Source of the DNA: Galerina marginata
Lineage: Eukaryota > Basidiomycota > Agaricomycetes > Agaricales > Galerinaceae
Assembly (NCBI GenBank): GCA_023014335.1
Contig: JAECYW010000010.1
Location: 1,054,001-1,118,000 of the forward strand
DNA length: 64,000 nucleotides
Direction: 5' to 3'
Numbering within the stretch: position 1 is the stretch's first letter; each line of letters starts with the position of its first letter. Below the pieces are notes generated by a model. It saw nothing but the letters and a program-made list of their open reading frames with translations. It made no database searches and had not been told where the DNA came from. Shown here one piece after another: positions 12,631 through 26,160 of this stretch. Made by a program: the position numbers and the translations under genes.

Positions 12631-13223
12631 CGACTTTAGGCTTTTCTCGTTGCTCGAGTCGGCATGGGAACTTCGTAGCTGGTCCCTGGCTCAAGAGAAT
12701 GTGGTGGATTGCTCTAAGGCGACCCTAAGGCGTGATACATAGACTGGGATGGTTGGATTTTCGGCACATTTCCTATAGTATTGATGCTCATTCCCTCTGT
12801 CTCCTCATTTTCCCCCTCGTTTCTATATCTTATCGAGTATGTATTATGGAATTCCCTAGATTTTTTGTCTTGATGCTTGCCAACAATGGGAATATTTCGA
12901 ATTAGAAATGAAATAAAGTTCCCTTAGCGGTCGGGAGTTTTCTCTTCAGCATTGTTCACTCCAATTCCTTGGCATCTTCAGGTAAAGCATGTCCAGACAA
13001 GGAAATGACATTCCCAAATTCAGCATTGCATTACGTACACTCAACGTACCACCTCGGGCAAAGCAGATACCAAAGTCATAGCCAAAAAAAAGTCAAAATG
13101 TAATTACTGGTTCATAAATATTGTAAGTACAAATTATGCGGTGTGATGTCGAACAACCAGAAGGTGCAAGGGACAAGAGACCGTTTCACGGCTCGGAGTT
13201 GAAGTGTCATCAAGTGGCACCAG
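12631..13223. other. Convergent 3' intergenic region
   Basis: About 590 bp between the 3' ends of two converging genes, A/T-rich in part. Nothing coding or repetitive is seen; it should hold both polyadenylation regions. Confidence 0.4.
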
Positions 13224-15735
13224 TTACCTGCTCAAATCGTCCGTGCCAGAATCACTATCCTGGTCTTCCTCTTCATCTGATACATCTGGGGACTTCCAGG
13301 GGCGTTGGGCAAAAACATCGGCATTACCTTCTTCTCGAAGGATACTAAATCCATAACGAATCAATCCCATTCAACAACGGAAAAGAGAAAGCACCTACTG
13401 ATCAAAGAAGCTTAATGTCTGCCTCTCGTTCTGGTCGTTCTCGCTATCTGCGGGGATAAGACCCAGCATGGCCGCATAATAGTTTTCTCTGTCCTTATCA
13501 TCCTCATCGCCAAGAAGTTTCCGAACAGTGACAGGGGAAGGATCCAGATTTTGTGTACAAGGAGAGGAAGGTGTCGGGCTGTGGAGAATGATATTCTTCT
13601 CGATTCCAGCAGTGGCAATATGGAGGAGGTGAGGGTGGAACACTGTGGTATTCACGATAGACTTGTGACCTATTATCAAGGTTAGATCCGAAATGACTTA
13701 ATCGCTCTGGTTACTGCACCTGTGAGGCGACAAAAGGGTGTTGAAATCTCAACTGGAACTACTTTTGGATGCTGACGGCTTTCAGTGAATGCTAGATGGA
13801 ATTGTAAATATAGTTAGGCAAGCCATTTCACACAACCTTGTTGCATCACCCACCAATGGTATTTTCTTCGCCAAAGGAGGTCCAGTCATCCGCAGAAAAC
13901 ACCCGCCTCTTGTCGACTAACTGTTGAAGTGGCGGGATTTTCCAGATATAACATCGAAAGTCGTCAGAGCCTCCAGCGTACATATCGTCGGCATCGACCC
14001 CTGGACCTCCGAATGACCCATGCTGTGTGAATCGTGGACGTCAGCAATCGCATTGGTAGGTCATACGCCTGAATAAGGCACCCACTTTCATTGTGCACGA
14101 ATTCGAATATGTCCTCTGGCCAGGTAGATTCGGAGTTCCATCTGGCAGATTCTTTCCACTTAGTACAGCAACAGGGTTAGGATCCGAGAGAGCGTAGATG
14201 GTCGGTAGATAATGCTAGACAGCTATAAATTAGTCCGATCACAAGGGCAAAGAAGAGAGCCCAAAAAGACCAGGAATGTGACCGCTAATCTGGAACCTGT
14301 ATATAAGGTGAGGAAAAAGTATGGGAGACATCAGGGCACCAAGATGACGTACCATCCCGATCAAAGGTGATGCTACTTGTTTCTGGATTACTTAAACGAG
14401 CCTGTGGATTTTTTGGTAAGCTTCGTATTATACTGGTAATGGGAAGGTACGAGAATCAGATGAATCATTCGTATCATGTATAAATTCCTAGCTTACTCGT
14501 TGCACGATTCCTTCATTGCTCCTTTTCGTCAGAGGACCAAAAGCCATCCTTGTATCGCGAAGGAAGACCCGTCCGGCACCATCGCTTGTTGCAAACAGGT
14601 GGTCCAGAGTTGGATGATATTGCACGCCTGTCACCTCGTTTTCGGTCTGGATGATGTCGTTCGTGGCAGTCCTTTTGCTTGGCTGGCGCCCATCAAACCG
14701 TCGGATGGTACCGTCCTCGCTAGATCAGCATAATGATTGGCCAAAAAACCTCAAAAGACAAAGTGTGCGACTAAATATACCTTACACTCATAAATACTTC
14801 ATCTTGAACTGGATGGCAGGTCAATGCACGTATGCTGTCCTACAGATGGTAAAATCAGCTCCGCCAATTTCTACGGAGGAGTGAACTGACGGGGTTATTT
14901 ACCTGGTGGTCTCGGTAAGTATGGTCTGGATAACGGTTGTTGGTGGATGCCGCCGTCTCCGGCAATCCAAGGGAAGATATGTCGTATTTATATATCGTTT
15001 CGCAAAGGCCAGCTCTGAAATAGGATGTAGCCCAGAGTGCAGTTGGGAAGCACGGAAGCGCCGACTCACGAGTAAATATAGCGATTCGTAGCTGAGAATT
15101 CGAGGCAAAATACATTTCCCTAGAAGTAAGGAGTAAGGAAAACCCAGGATATATGTGTCATTTGGGAAGACAACAATGCCTACTCTTGGCCCTCTCATAG
15201 TGAATGAAGGAGTTTTGACATCCTCTTGATGGAAGTCCCACAAACATATGCGTAAATCTAGTTTTAGGGTCAGAGGACGGAGACATATTTGAGCAAATAA
15301 GAGACAAGAAAAAAAGCGCACCATCTCCTCCGCTAGCCAGAAACCGACCGTTTCCGCGAGAGAATGTAATTGCATTAACACAGGAAGTGTGTGTTTCAAG
15401 TTTTCTACAAAAGGGTCACCGATGTTACCATCTATTTCCTTGTTATATTGCGTAAAGGAAAGCTCAGCAGCTGGGCCTCCAGTCGCTGCCCAACCAACTC
15501 TTAATATTTCATCCCGAGCTCACCTCATGAACGGAAATCCGCCTCCATTGTCCATGATGCCTTCTCTCAGCCGTTGTCGTCGTGGCGCTAGAGTTCCAAG
15601 TGCGATAATCCCACCACGTCTCAACGCCGCATCACTGGAGTAAGAGTCAGGAAAGTAGAGCGATCTGCGAGCAGAGGCAAGCAGTGGGGGTTGAAGGGGA
15701 TGAGATGCTGTTGGAGTCGGTGCATTTTGCTCCAT
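13224..15735 (-). CDS. WD40-repeat protein, DCAF-like
   Basis: Beta-propeller protein resembling DDB1/CUL4-associated factors (substrate receptors for CRL4 ubiquitin ligases). The match is to the general WD40/DCAF pattern, not to one named orthologue. Translated exons follow one another without a frame break: start MEQNAPTPTASHPLQ, then HTSCVNAITFSRGNGRFLAS, a WD end LRICLWDF, then GNVFCLEFSATNRYIYS, SEDGTIRRFDGRQ, TGVQYHPTLDHLFATSDG, RVFLRDTRMAFGPLTKRS, DGTPNLPGQRTYSNS, MYAGGSDDFRCYIWKIP and GHKSIVNTTVFHPHLLHI with IEKNIILHSPTPSSPCTQ. The C-terminus is acidic (DVSDEEEDQDSDSGTDD) and ends at a TAA at 13224-13226. Exons near the end are 13669-13399 and 13344-13224. It is transcribed divergently from sgf29. 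Confidence 0.82.
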
Positions 15736-16055
15736 TTAGTAGGCGTGCGGTAAGACAAGTTTGTGCTCAATTGCAGAAGTAGATAATTTGTGGTTCAACC
15801 GCCATTCATGGCGATATTTAAGAATGTTTCGTGTTCAAGCTGGTAGCAGTAATTTGAGGAAAGATTCAGTGGTCCAACCAAGCGAGCGAAGCTTATCTAA
15901 TCGCTCGCAATAAGCCGACAAAAACGTCACTGCCAAATATGGATCTCGATCACTGCTTGGACTTGAACTTGATCGACGACCACTGGAAGTGAGGCCGGGG
16001 ACCTTGCACAGCACCCTACAGAGCCGCCATCTTGCAGGGTTCGCCGTATTCCGTC
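15736..16055. promoter_or_regulatory. Shared divergent promoter region (WD40 gene / sgf29)
   Basis: The 320 bp between two opposite start codons must drive both genes. No individual factor site was recognised. The placement is inferred from gene orientation. Confidence 0.5.
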
Positions 16056-17338
16056 ATGGACAGCAGACGGCGGGCTATGCCCACTCGCCCAACCTCGAAT
16101 GAAGGTGAGTCCAAATCTAGCCACGCGCTGGTGACTAAACAAAGTTCGCACATGGGTTGAACATTGGCGCCCGTAATGCATCCACATCCGATCAGTGCTA
16201 AACACGTCTAACAGAAATCCAATGTTGGGGCCATGCCTCGCAGTCGCTAAAATACCTCTCGAATATTCATGCGAAATCGAACACTGCATGAGACCATCAG
16301 CCGTGTAAATAGGCTGATATCTACTTGGCCAACGGATGATGCGCTTCCCCGCCGAGGGCCTTGGTGGGCTGAAGACGACACAGTCGAAACTCGCCGCTGG
16401 CCTTGCGGAGATTACTGCTGCGGCTGAGCAGGAAACTAAGTAGGACTGCCTTCGACCGCTTAGTTGCCGGCGTTGACCGATAAATTTGTTTAGAGCTATT
16501 GACCACGCTATAGAACGCGTCAGCGTGCTCATGGCATTAAGAAAAGCCCCTGAGGCAGCTTTGCCATCAGGTAGGGTCTCCGAGAAATTTTTACTACAGT
16601 TTGTCCTTATCATATTTACAACGAGCAGAAAAACGGAAACGGCCTCGCGCCACGTCTCCAGTCGGGACGCCCATCCCCAATCCTTCCGGGTCATCAAATA
16701 CTCGTTCAGTGTCTATAACCCTACCTCCACGGACGAATTCCGTAGGCCCGTCGTCCAGCACGCGCGACTCCCGGACGAAAAAGGACGTTGACGGGAAGCA
16801 GCACACTCTTCAGAAAGGAAGGAAGGTGGTATTCCGACCGCCCAAATCCGACCGAAACGGAAGAAGGCACCTGGATCGTGGCGAAAATCACTGACAGACT
16901 TCCTGGCGGTAAATACGAAGTCCAAGACGTCGAACCGCAAGACGACGGTCAGCCTGGAATGTAAAGCCCAATATTCTTCCATGGTCATTTGTAGCCACTG
17001 CTGACTACTGTCAGTTAATTCTTTCCAGCGTATACACTGCGACCATTAGACAGATCATGCCTCTCCCCGATCCAGACGCATCGCCCGGCAGCCCTGCGCA
17101 CTTCAGTCTGCATCCCACATTTCCGGAGCGTTCAGTCGTCCTGGCGCTTTATCCTGACACCAGCTGCTTCTACCGCGCCGAAGTCATCTCAGCCCCGCAA
17201 AAGTCAGGTGCTGTGCCTCAGTCGTCCACACCGTCGACTAAAATTCCGACGTATCAAGTCAAGTTTGAAGACGACGACGACATGATACACAACGTCTCGG
17301 CGTATATGGTTGTACAATTCCCTCTCCATCTTCTCTGA
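16056..17338 (+). CDS. sgf29: SAGA-associated factor 29 (Sgf29), tandem Tudor domain
   Basis: Subunit of the SAGA histone acetyltransferase complex; its C-terminal tandem Tudor domain binds H3K4me2/3. Exon 1 (16056-16104) encodes MDSRRRAMPTRPTSNE; exon 2 starts at 16215 with QCWGHASQSLKYLSN. The helical N-terminal part continues with TISRVNRLISTWPTDD, GLGGLKTTQSKLAAGLAEIT and IDHAIERVSVLMALRKA, followed by a linker (RKRPRATSPVGTPIP, SITLPPR). The Tudor region has GRKVVFRPP, GTWIVAKITDRLPGGKYEV, MPLPDPDASPGSPAHF, VVLALYPDTSCFYRAEVIS and YQVKFEDDDD. Three +1 shifts break the frame: an extra T at about 16289, one extra C in the C run 16347-16350, and one base at about 16848-16853. Everything on both sides is conserved and collinear, so I treat the gene as functional with sequence errors. 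A 256-codon open frame on the opposite strand (15927-16697) is an antisense shadow. Confidence 0.85.
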
Positions 17339-17926
17339 ATCTCCTTGACCGTCTGACGGTTGGGATTTATATTTCCTCATATTTCATATTTCATGTTTCT
17401 CATCTCCTACGCATTTTTCTGGTTTTTTTCGACCATTGGTTTGTATCTGTAAAAATATTTAACTTCCTTATTTTATCTCGTATTTCTACTGGACTTTCTC
17501 CACGACTTTTCCGATCCCTTGGTCCGACCGAGCGGGCGACATGGAAACACAACACCCAACATCCTTTGCACCTTTTCAAATCAGGTTTCTTTCCTCCCAG
17601 CCTTCAGCTGGCAAGTCCCGGGAAGGAAGGAAAAACATCGGAGTGTATGGCTAAGCCAACACTGCAGACGTGTACACCTTCCCTTTTCGCAGACTGCTGG
17701 GCGAGGCATATCCTCGCGGTCGTCAGAAGAACGGGAATACCGAGCATCAACTGTAAGCACCGCAGGTAGGTCCCCTAGAAATGCGTGTCTACATGATTAA
17801 TCCGACTGGAGAGCTTCAATCGCTGGATATAGACACATAGCCTCATGTACACGAATTCGGACTTAAGCAGACCTCACCCCAGGTCATCATATGTAGAAGA
17901 AACCCCATACTGCACTTCTGAGTATG

Positions 17927-17951
17927 CTGGCACTGGCACTGGCACTGGCAC
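17927..17951. repeat. CTGGCA hexanucleotide microsatellite
   Basis: Four tandem copies of CTGGCA plus a partial unit, read directly from the sequence. It lies in non-coding DNA downstream of sgf29. Confidence 0.9.
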
Positions 17952-18129
17952 TTTCCGTAAAGTCCGCCTTTCCTCCGAGTCCGACTCGACGGTCGCGACT
18001 CGGTCGGGTGCCTATAGCATCACATATGGCAACTTGTCAACAACGTTCTGGAAATCTGCAAGGCTGGAACACCCCCGCCTGCCCTTCCCCGCCGGCGGTA
18101 AGCTGTTCCAAGAATAAACTCGTGAGTTG

Positions 18130-19110
18130 TCGCGATCACACCCATGGCGTCGTGCGGCTCGGACGCCACACAGCGGGCTCGGGATGTACTTATGGTGATA
18201 AAACTCGCAGGCTGGCAGCCACGGTGGCAAGGTTGTTCGGGATGACGCGAATAAAATAGTTCTAAGCTACAGCCCGGGTTTAGGCTGCCCTAGGCCTTGA
18301 CTAGGACGGGCCACAGCAGACCGTTTACAGTGCGTCTTCGTTTTCAAGCAAGAGTCAACGCTGAAGGACAAACCTAGGAGGAATGAGAAGCGTTGATCGT
18401 TGATGTTCATTTTTTCAATTCAGTCCAGCATTTTTTAATATAACATGCTGGTCAATTGCCGTTAATTATAATTTGAGAAATAGAACACGGAATGTGGGTA
18501 CTTCGAATCTATGTATCATTCATTCTTGAACACTCAGACTCAACCGAGGCGGTGTTAATAAATTGCGCCAGGGTTTCTCCAGGTCCCTTTTTGGTCAATA
18601 GGTTCGTCTAACCATTGGTACTTTTTTTGAGAGCTTTGTTATAACTTGAAACGGGAGCAACCTTGAATTCGAAGTTGCCCGACCCAAGAATAACCTCGTC
18701 GAACACACGCACCTTGGCACTGCCAATTTGCGACTCGGAAGCCACCGTGCGGGTCCAGGATGTACTTACGCTGATAAACGCTGCAGCCACGACAATTTGA
18801 ATCGGTGGCTGGCTTCGTCATGCACTCAGCTTCACGATCAGACGGCGAGTCAAGCTGGCAAACTTGCCCAAGTCCTTACTGCAGCTGCCTGGACAAACCT
18901 AGGAGCATTAAGAAGCGCTGATCCCTGATGCCAGTTTTCAATTCAATTCAAGTGCTTTTAATAATGCTACGCGAACGATCGCTAATTATAATTTAAGAAA
19001 TGCAGGAAATGGGCATGGGCACCTCGAAATATCTGCTTATAATTAATGATGCACTGCAGTCTGGAAATTAATATTTACTCCAGGGTTACTCCAGGTCTCT
19101 TTCGCCGACG
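18130..19110. repeat. Two diverged direct repeat units
   Basis: Unit A (about 18130-18600) and unit B (about 18700-19110) share, in the same order: GGATGTACTTA followed by GATAAA and CAGCCACG; then ACAAACCTAGGAG; then TTAATTATAATTT or CTAATTATAATTT followed by AGAAAT; then CCAGGGTT with CTCCAGGTC. Offsets are about 525-577 bp, so indels separate the copies. This looks like an old tandem duplication of a gene fragment or short mobile sequence. The origin is unknown. Confidence 0.6.
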
Positions 19111-20010
19111 AGCAGAGAGGCGGGTGCAGATACTGGTCCGTTGACCGGAGGGGATAGTATTTTAGATCCTCAACCAGAGTCTAGGACTGATGGTCTCGTG
19201 AGCTCGGCTGATTATTTTCGTCTTCTCTCTTGAAGCTTAGAGTCAGATTCTGGGTCCACAGACGCAGCAAGACTCCCAGTTTTTCCAGGTATAGCACGGG
19301 CGCCGAGGTCGGGAATACAGACTGCAACGAAACACCCTCGGGCTCGGGCAGTATCTACAAGTAAGCAACCGGGAGCGTAGTCGAGACCCATCTGCATCCA
19401 AGTTGAACAAAAATAATAAAATCACGCTCGAGCGCTAACATGGAGAACCGGAATTTGAGTCGGAAGAACGTGGTGTACCATACCGTGGTCGAGGTGTTAC
19501 TTTGTCGAGTAGCTCCCAAAGGCCAAGGAAACGCAACTGTCGAGAATCTCCTTCGAGAGACGGATTTCCAGGCTCTAAGCTTAGATTACCCCACAACGAG
19601 CTGGGGATCGGTTGTCATTTCATTACGATATGGATATGGTCGGAAGTAGCCAGGCCAAGCTGGGTGGGGGGCGGGGTGTACACCCTACCCCACCTCGCTG
19701 CTTCGCGAGTGTGGAACTTGAAAGAAGACGGAAGACGTATTAGGACATGAGAGAGCTGGGTTGAACTGGGCGGGTCCCTCCAGGCATTAAGAAGGACTTG
19801 AGGCAACCGATGTGTTCCGAGTCTAAATTGGATCAGAGCACAGCAGTTTAGCACGCGTATGGTCGAGGGGACTCGGGGAATGAGGATCTGAGGTGAGCGA
19901 GGGTTGGCATCTAGCATCTGGAATCATCCAGCCATCCAGTCTAGTGGTCAGAGGTTAGACTAGGAACTTTATGTGACGGTTGACTATTAGAGTAAGTGAA
20001 TGGTTAAATC

Positions 20011-20030
20011 GTGATCATGATCATGATCAC
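20011..20030. repeat. Perfect 20-nt palindrome
   Basis: GTGATCATGATCATGATCAC equals its own reverse complement and consists of three overlapping TGATCA units. It could be a dimeric protein-binding site or form a cruciform. It sits in non-coding DNA about 1.1 kb upstream of the cre1 start. Confidence 0.85.
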
Positions 20031-21056
20031 GCCCGGCTGGAGCAGAGCCGCTTGGGATGAGTAGGCGGAGGCAGGCGGACATGAGCCTTGTCTGACGTTA
20101 TAGTTCTGCCAGCTGCCAGGAGCCAGGTTCCAGGAAAGTCGGGCAGACCCCAGATTTCGTTTGTGGTTTCCAGAATATACTTACGTCTTTGCCTCGGACA
20201 ATCAGATTCACGCGAAGAACATTGCAGGGAAGAAAGGCAGAATAGCATCGATAAGCTTGGTAAGTCTGCGCATTCAGTGAAAACTCCTCCTGAGTGTTGA
20301 GACGAGCGTCTTGGAATGGAAGGAGGAGATCTGTGTGGAAGATGATCATTGAGAAAGGTTAATAGTAAGCAAGGAACTTTCCGGGGAAGCCGACGTAGAG
20401 GAGGCGAAGAAGACTGGGGCATCAAAACCTTGGAGAGTATTGGGGATAAGGCCAGTGGATAAGAATAGGACAGACGTTTTGCGTGAAGATTGCGTGGATG
20501 TCCCGAAATGGGCGATGTCGAAATCTTTTTTGGGTCGGTGACTTGATATTCAGGAGGAACATGGGGGATTCTGTACGAAGCTGGGGAGATTTATTTAGAC
20601 AAGTGCAGTCGTGTTTGCAGCAGCAGTGCGTCGATCATCGATGATGATGTCCGAGAATGTTCCATGGAGGGCTGGGGGTGAGGAAAGGGATGTACGTGGA
20701 CATGTGTTGGACGTAATTCGACGAGATGAGTCGAGGCCGTGTGGACAGTCGTGGGCGTGAGGGAGTAGGAGCTCAACTAGGCATGTCGAGGTGTTGTCGG
20801 TTAAAGGTGAAAATTTACATAGAGTTGAGGATGATACAGAATTAGAAACCAGGAAAATAGACGCGACATGGACGTGAGTTGATTGATGTTGGGGTTGAGC
20901 GGAGAAATGCACGAATTGTGCTGTTTTTCTCGGGGAAATAGGAGAGCGGTGACAGACTGACAGAGTAAGCCGCGGGTAGGCTAGCGACGGCGGAGTTGAG
21001 TAGTCTTCGGGATCGTCTTTGGACACGGATGGGGATGGGTGTGCGTTTAGAATTAA

Positions 21057-23875
<2,819 letters not shown>

Positions 23876-24432
23876 GCGTGGTTTTGACCGTGGCCAAGAC
23901 CAGATTTTACTTTTTTACATTGGGCGGCCTGTTGGCCTTGGTTGTTGAGTTTTTGGTTGTTTCTCTTCTTGCTTTGCTTTCCTCTCGCCTCGCCCTGGTC
24001 ATGTCATGACCTTCAGGCCCACTAATGGCACTTCATCTATCCCAATCCAATCCCATCCACCTCATTCACTCGCCTAACCTCGATCCAAGCCAACCCACGA
24101 CGCACTCGAGCGCAGAGAACTCATACAGAATGCACCTCGACATACTACTTGGATCAACGAACGGTACCACCCACCAACGGTGCCCGACTCATTCCTATCT
24201 ACCCTCCAGGCTCCATATCCATACATGTACGCATTTTACAACCACATCTTAGACGCATAGATCTCCGTTCCCTTTTCTCTGTTGTGTTTGTCCTATACCT
24301 CTTCCTCTCTCTGCCTCCGGTATTTATCTATTCTATTATGTGAACCCCACACCTCCGTCTCGTCTCTTGCTTTCTTCGTTTCGTTTCTCCCTCCTATTTC
24401 TCTTTCTTTCTCTCGAACCTAGACTTCACACG

Positions 24433-24454
24433 CATACATACATACATACATACA
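24433..24454. repeat. CATA tetranucleotide microsatellite
   Basis: Five tandem CATA copies, read directly. They lie in a C/T-rich non-coding stretch downstream of cre1. Confidence 0.9.
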
Positions 24455-25429
24455 AGTCCTACCGCATTAATTTCTCTTCCCACATCCCACATCCCTCATC
24501 CCATAGACAAAATCCACCCTGCCCCGCCTGCCAGTGCCGGGCTGCCAGTGGTTATGCGCACTCACGTATATGTATTATGTATACCATATCCGTTGTCTTG
24601 CTTTCGCAGCTCGCTCTTACTTACTATACGCCTCGTTACGCCCCTTATTACGCTAGCTACTCTGTGCATGCACAATACATACCACTGCTTACTGCACCTT
24701 TCTGGAATGGATATAGACTGGAAGTGGGATGTGTTTGATTCGGAATGGTGTGTTCTTTTTCGAGTTGACGCTTGGCTTTTGTGGTGTCCATTTCCGTTCT
24801 GCTTGCTTCGTTGACGAGAAGACAATAAAACAAACCTGTCTGCTGTACATATATGTCATATCTTTGAATGTTGTTCTCCTCATATGCTGTTTTCTTTTGT
24901 CTCTTCTTCTGAGCCAGTGCGTAGACGCTCACAGTTCTGTATCCTGTACACATTCTAAACGTCATAATGAGCATTTCTCTTTCGTAACAATAGAGTGTGC
25001 AGCTTTCATGTGTTATTTCTCCGTTGAATCTAGATCGACCAGTCCATGATATTCAGGGTTCCGAGTCTTTTGTTACCGCAAATTGTTACCCCGGAGCATA
25101 CTGTTATCGAGATAAGTCCCTCTCGTTAACACAGGACAATGTCCTTGATAATGGTCCTTCCGTTCTACTGGCTACGTATGCTCCGGTAGCTTGGGTCTCC
25201 ATTTCGAGCTATCTATCATAGGTATGGTCAGCTCAAGCTTAGTCAAGGCGTCAATAATTTCACAATCGATATGCAACTAAATATAACACCGGACCTAGGT
25301 CCTAGAGCCCACAAAGACGCTCGCGGCATCGGTAGTTTAGCAAATAGCTTTTTTGCGCTTGTACAAGGTAAAAAAGGGACGAAAAGGGATGAAAGCGACA
25401 AGCTGAAAAAGCCGCGTCCCCTTTCCGAA

Positions 25430-26160
25430 AAAGCGCACTGCTTTTTTCGGTCACTCAAACTACAGTTGCGGACAAGCAAACACATCAAATTTGGTCATCG
25501 ACTTTTCAGGGTTCCTCAAAACACCGGAATATTATGGAAATGGTGTAAAACGCTTAGTTTAGCATCCAGCTTCACATTTGCACGAGCACTTTTTTCGAAA
25601 TCGTCCATATAAGGATTTTCAACCTCAAAAATATTGGCGTACGTCAAAAAGTGACCCTAAAATCTCCGAAAATTCATTTTTAGACTCCTTTCGATGTGCC
25701 CCGTCGGATCCCAAAAAATCTCGACAAGTTATCGAGCCGTTCCCTTGGAAAAAAATGTATAAGCATGTGGGAAAAAGGGTCTTGCAAGACCCTACATGCC
25801 CATTTTGGACCGAAGGTCAATCCTGATGTTATCCAGTTGTGGTGTTTCCGGCCCAGAGCTTACGTTCAAGAAAGAAATGACACGTCGGCGACGTCGCCAT
25901 CCTTCCAGTCCTATAGTGACAGTTTTTTTTGGCTCCCATACCCCTCCCGCAAGGGTAAATATGTCGAAAATTTTGTCAAAAAATTTGGCGCCACTAAAAC
26001 CTCGTGGGAATTCTACGAAAACACTGTTTTTAGGCTTTATTCGACCGTCCGAGTTCAAATCCGTCGTCAGATTTCCCCAGAAAATTCGCGTTCCCGAGAT
26101 ACCGGATTTGATGTGTTTGCTTGTCCGCAACTGTACAAAAAAGTCAAAAAGCTACGAAAG
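25430..26160. mobile_element. Inverted-repeat element, possibly a foldback/MITE remnant
   Basis: The 29 bases at 25462-25490 (beginning ACAGTTGCGGACAAGCAAAC) recur exactly as the reverse complement at 26106-26134, with weaker similarity on both sides. The arms enclose about 615 bp rich in runs of A and T, open in several frames on both strands. No transposase motif was recognised, and target-site duplications could not be identified with confidence. A non-autonomous or decayed mobile element is the simplest reading; two opposed copies of a dispersed repeat is the alternative. Confidence 0.45.

Noticed and set aside
15927..16697. 256-codon open frame on the minus strand
   Set aside because: It lies antisense to sgf29 exons and introns with conserved coding on the other strand, and the translated product has no domain. 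A GC-driven shadow.
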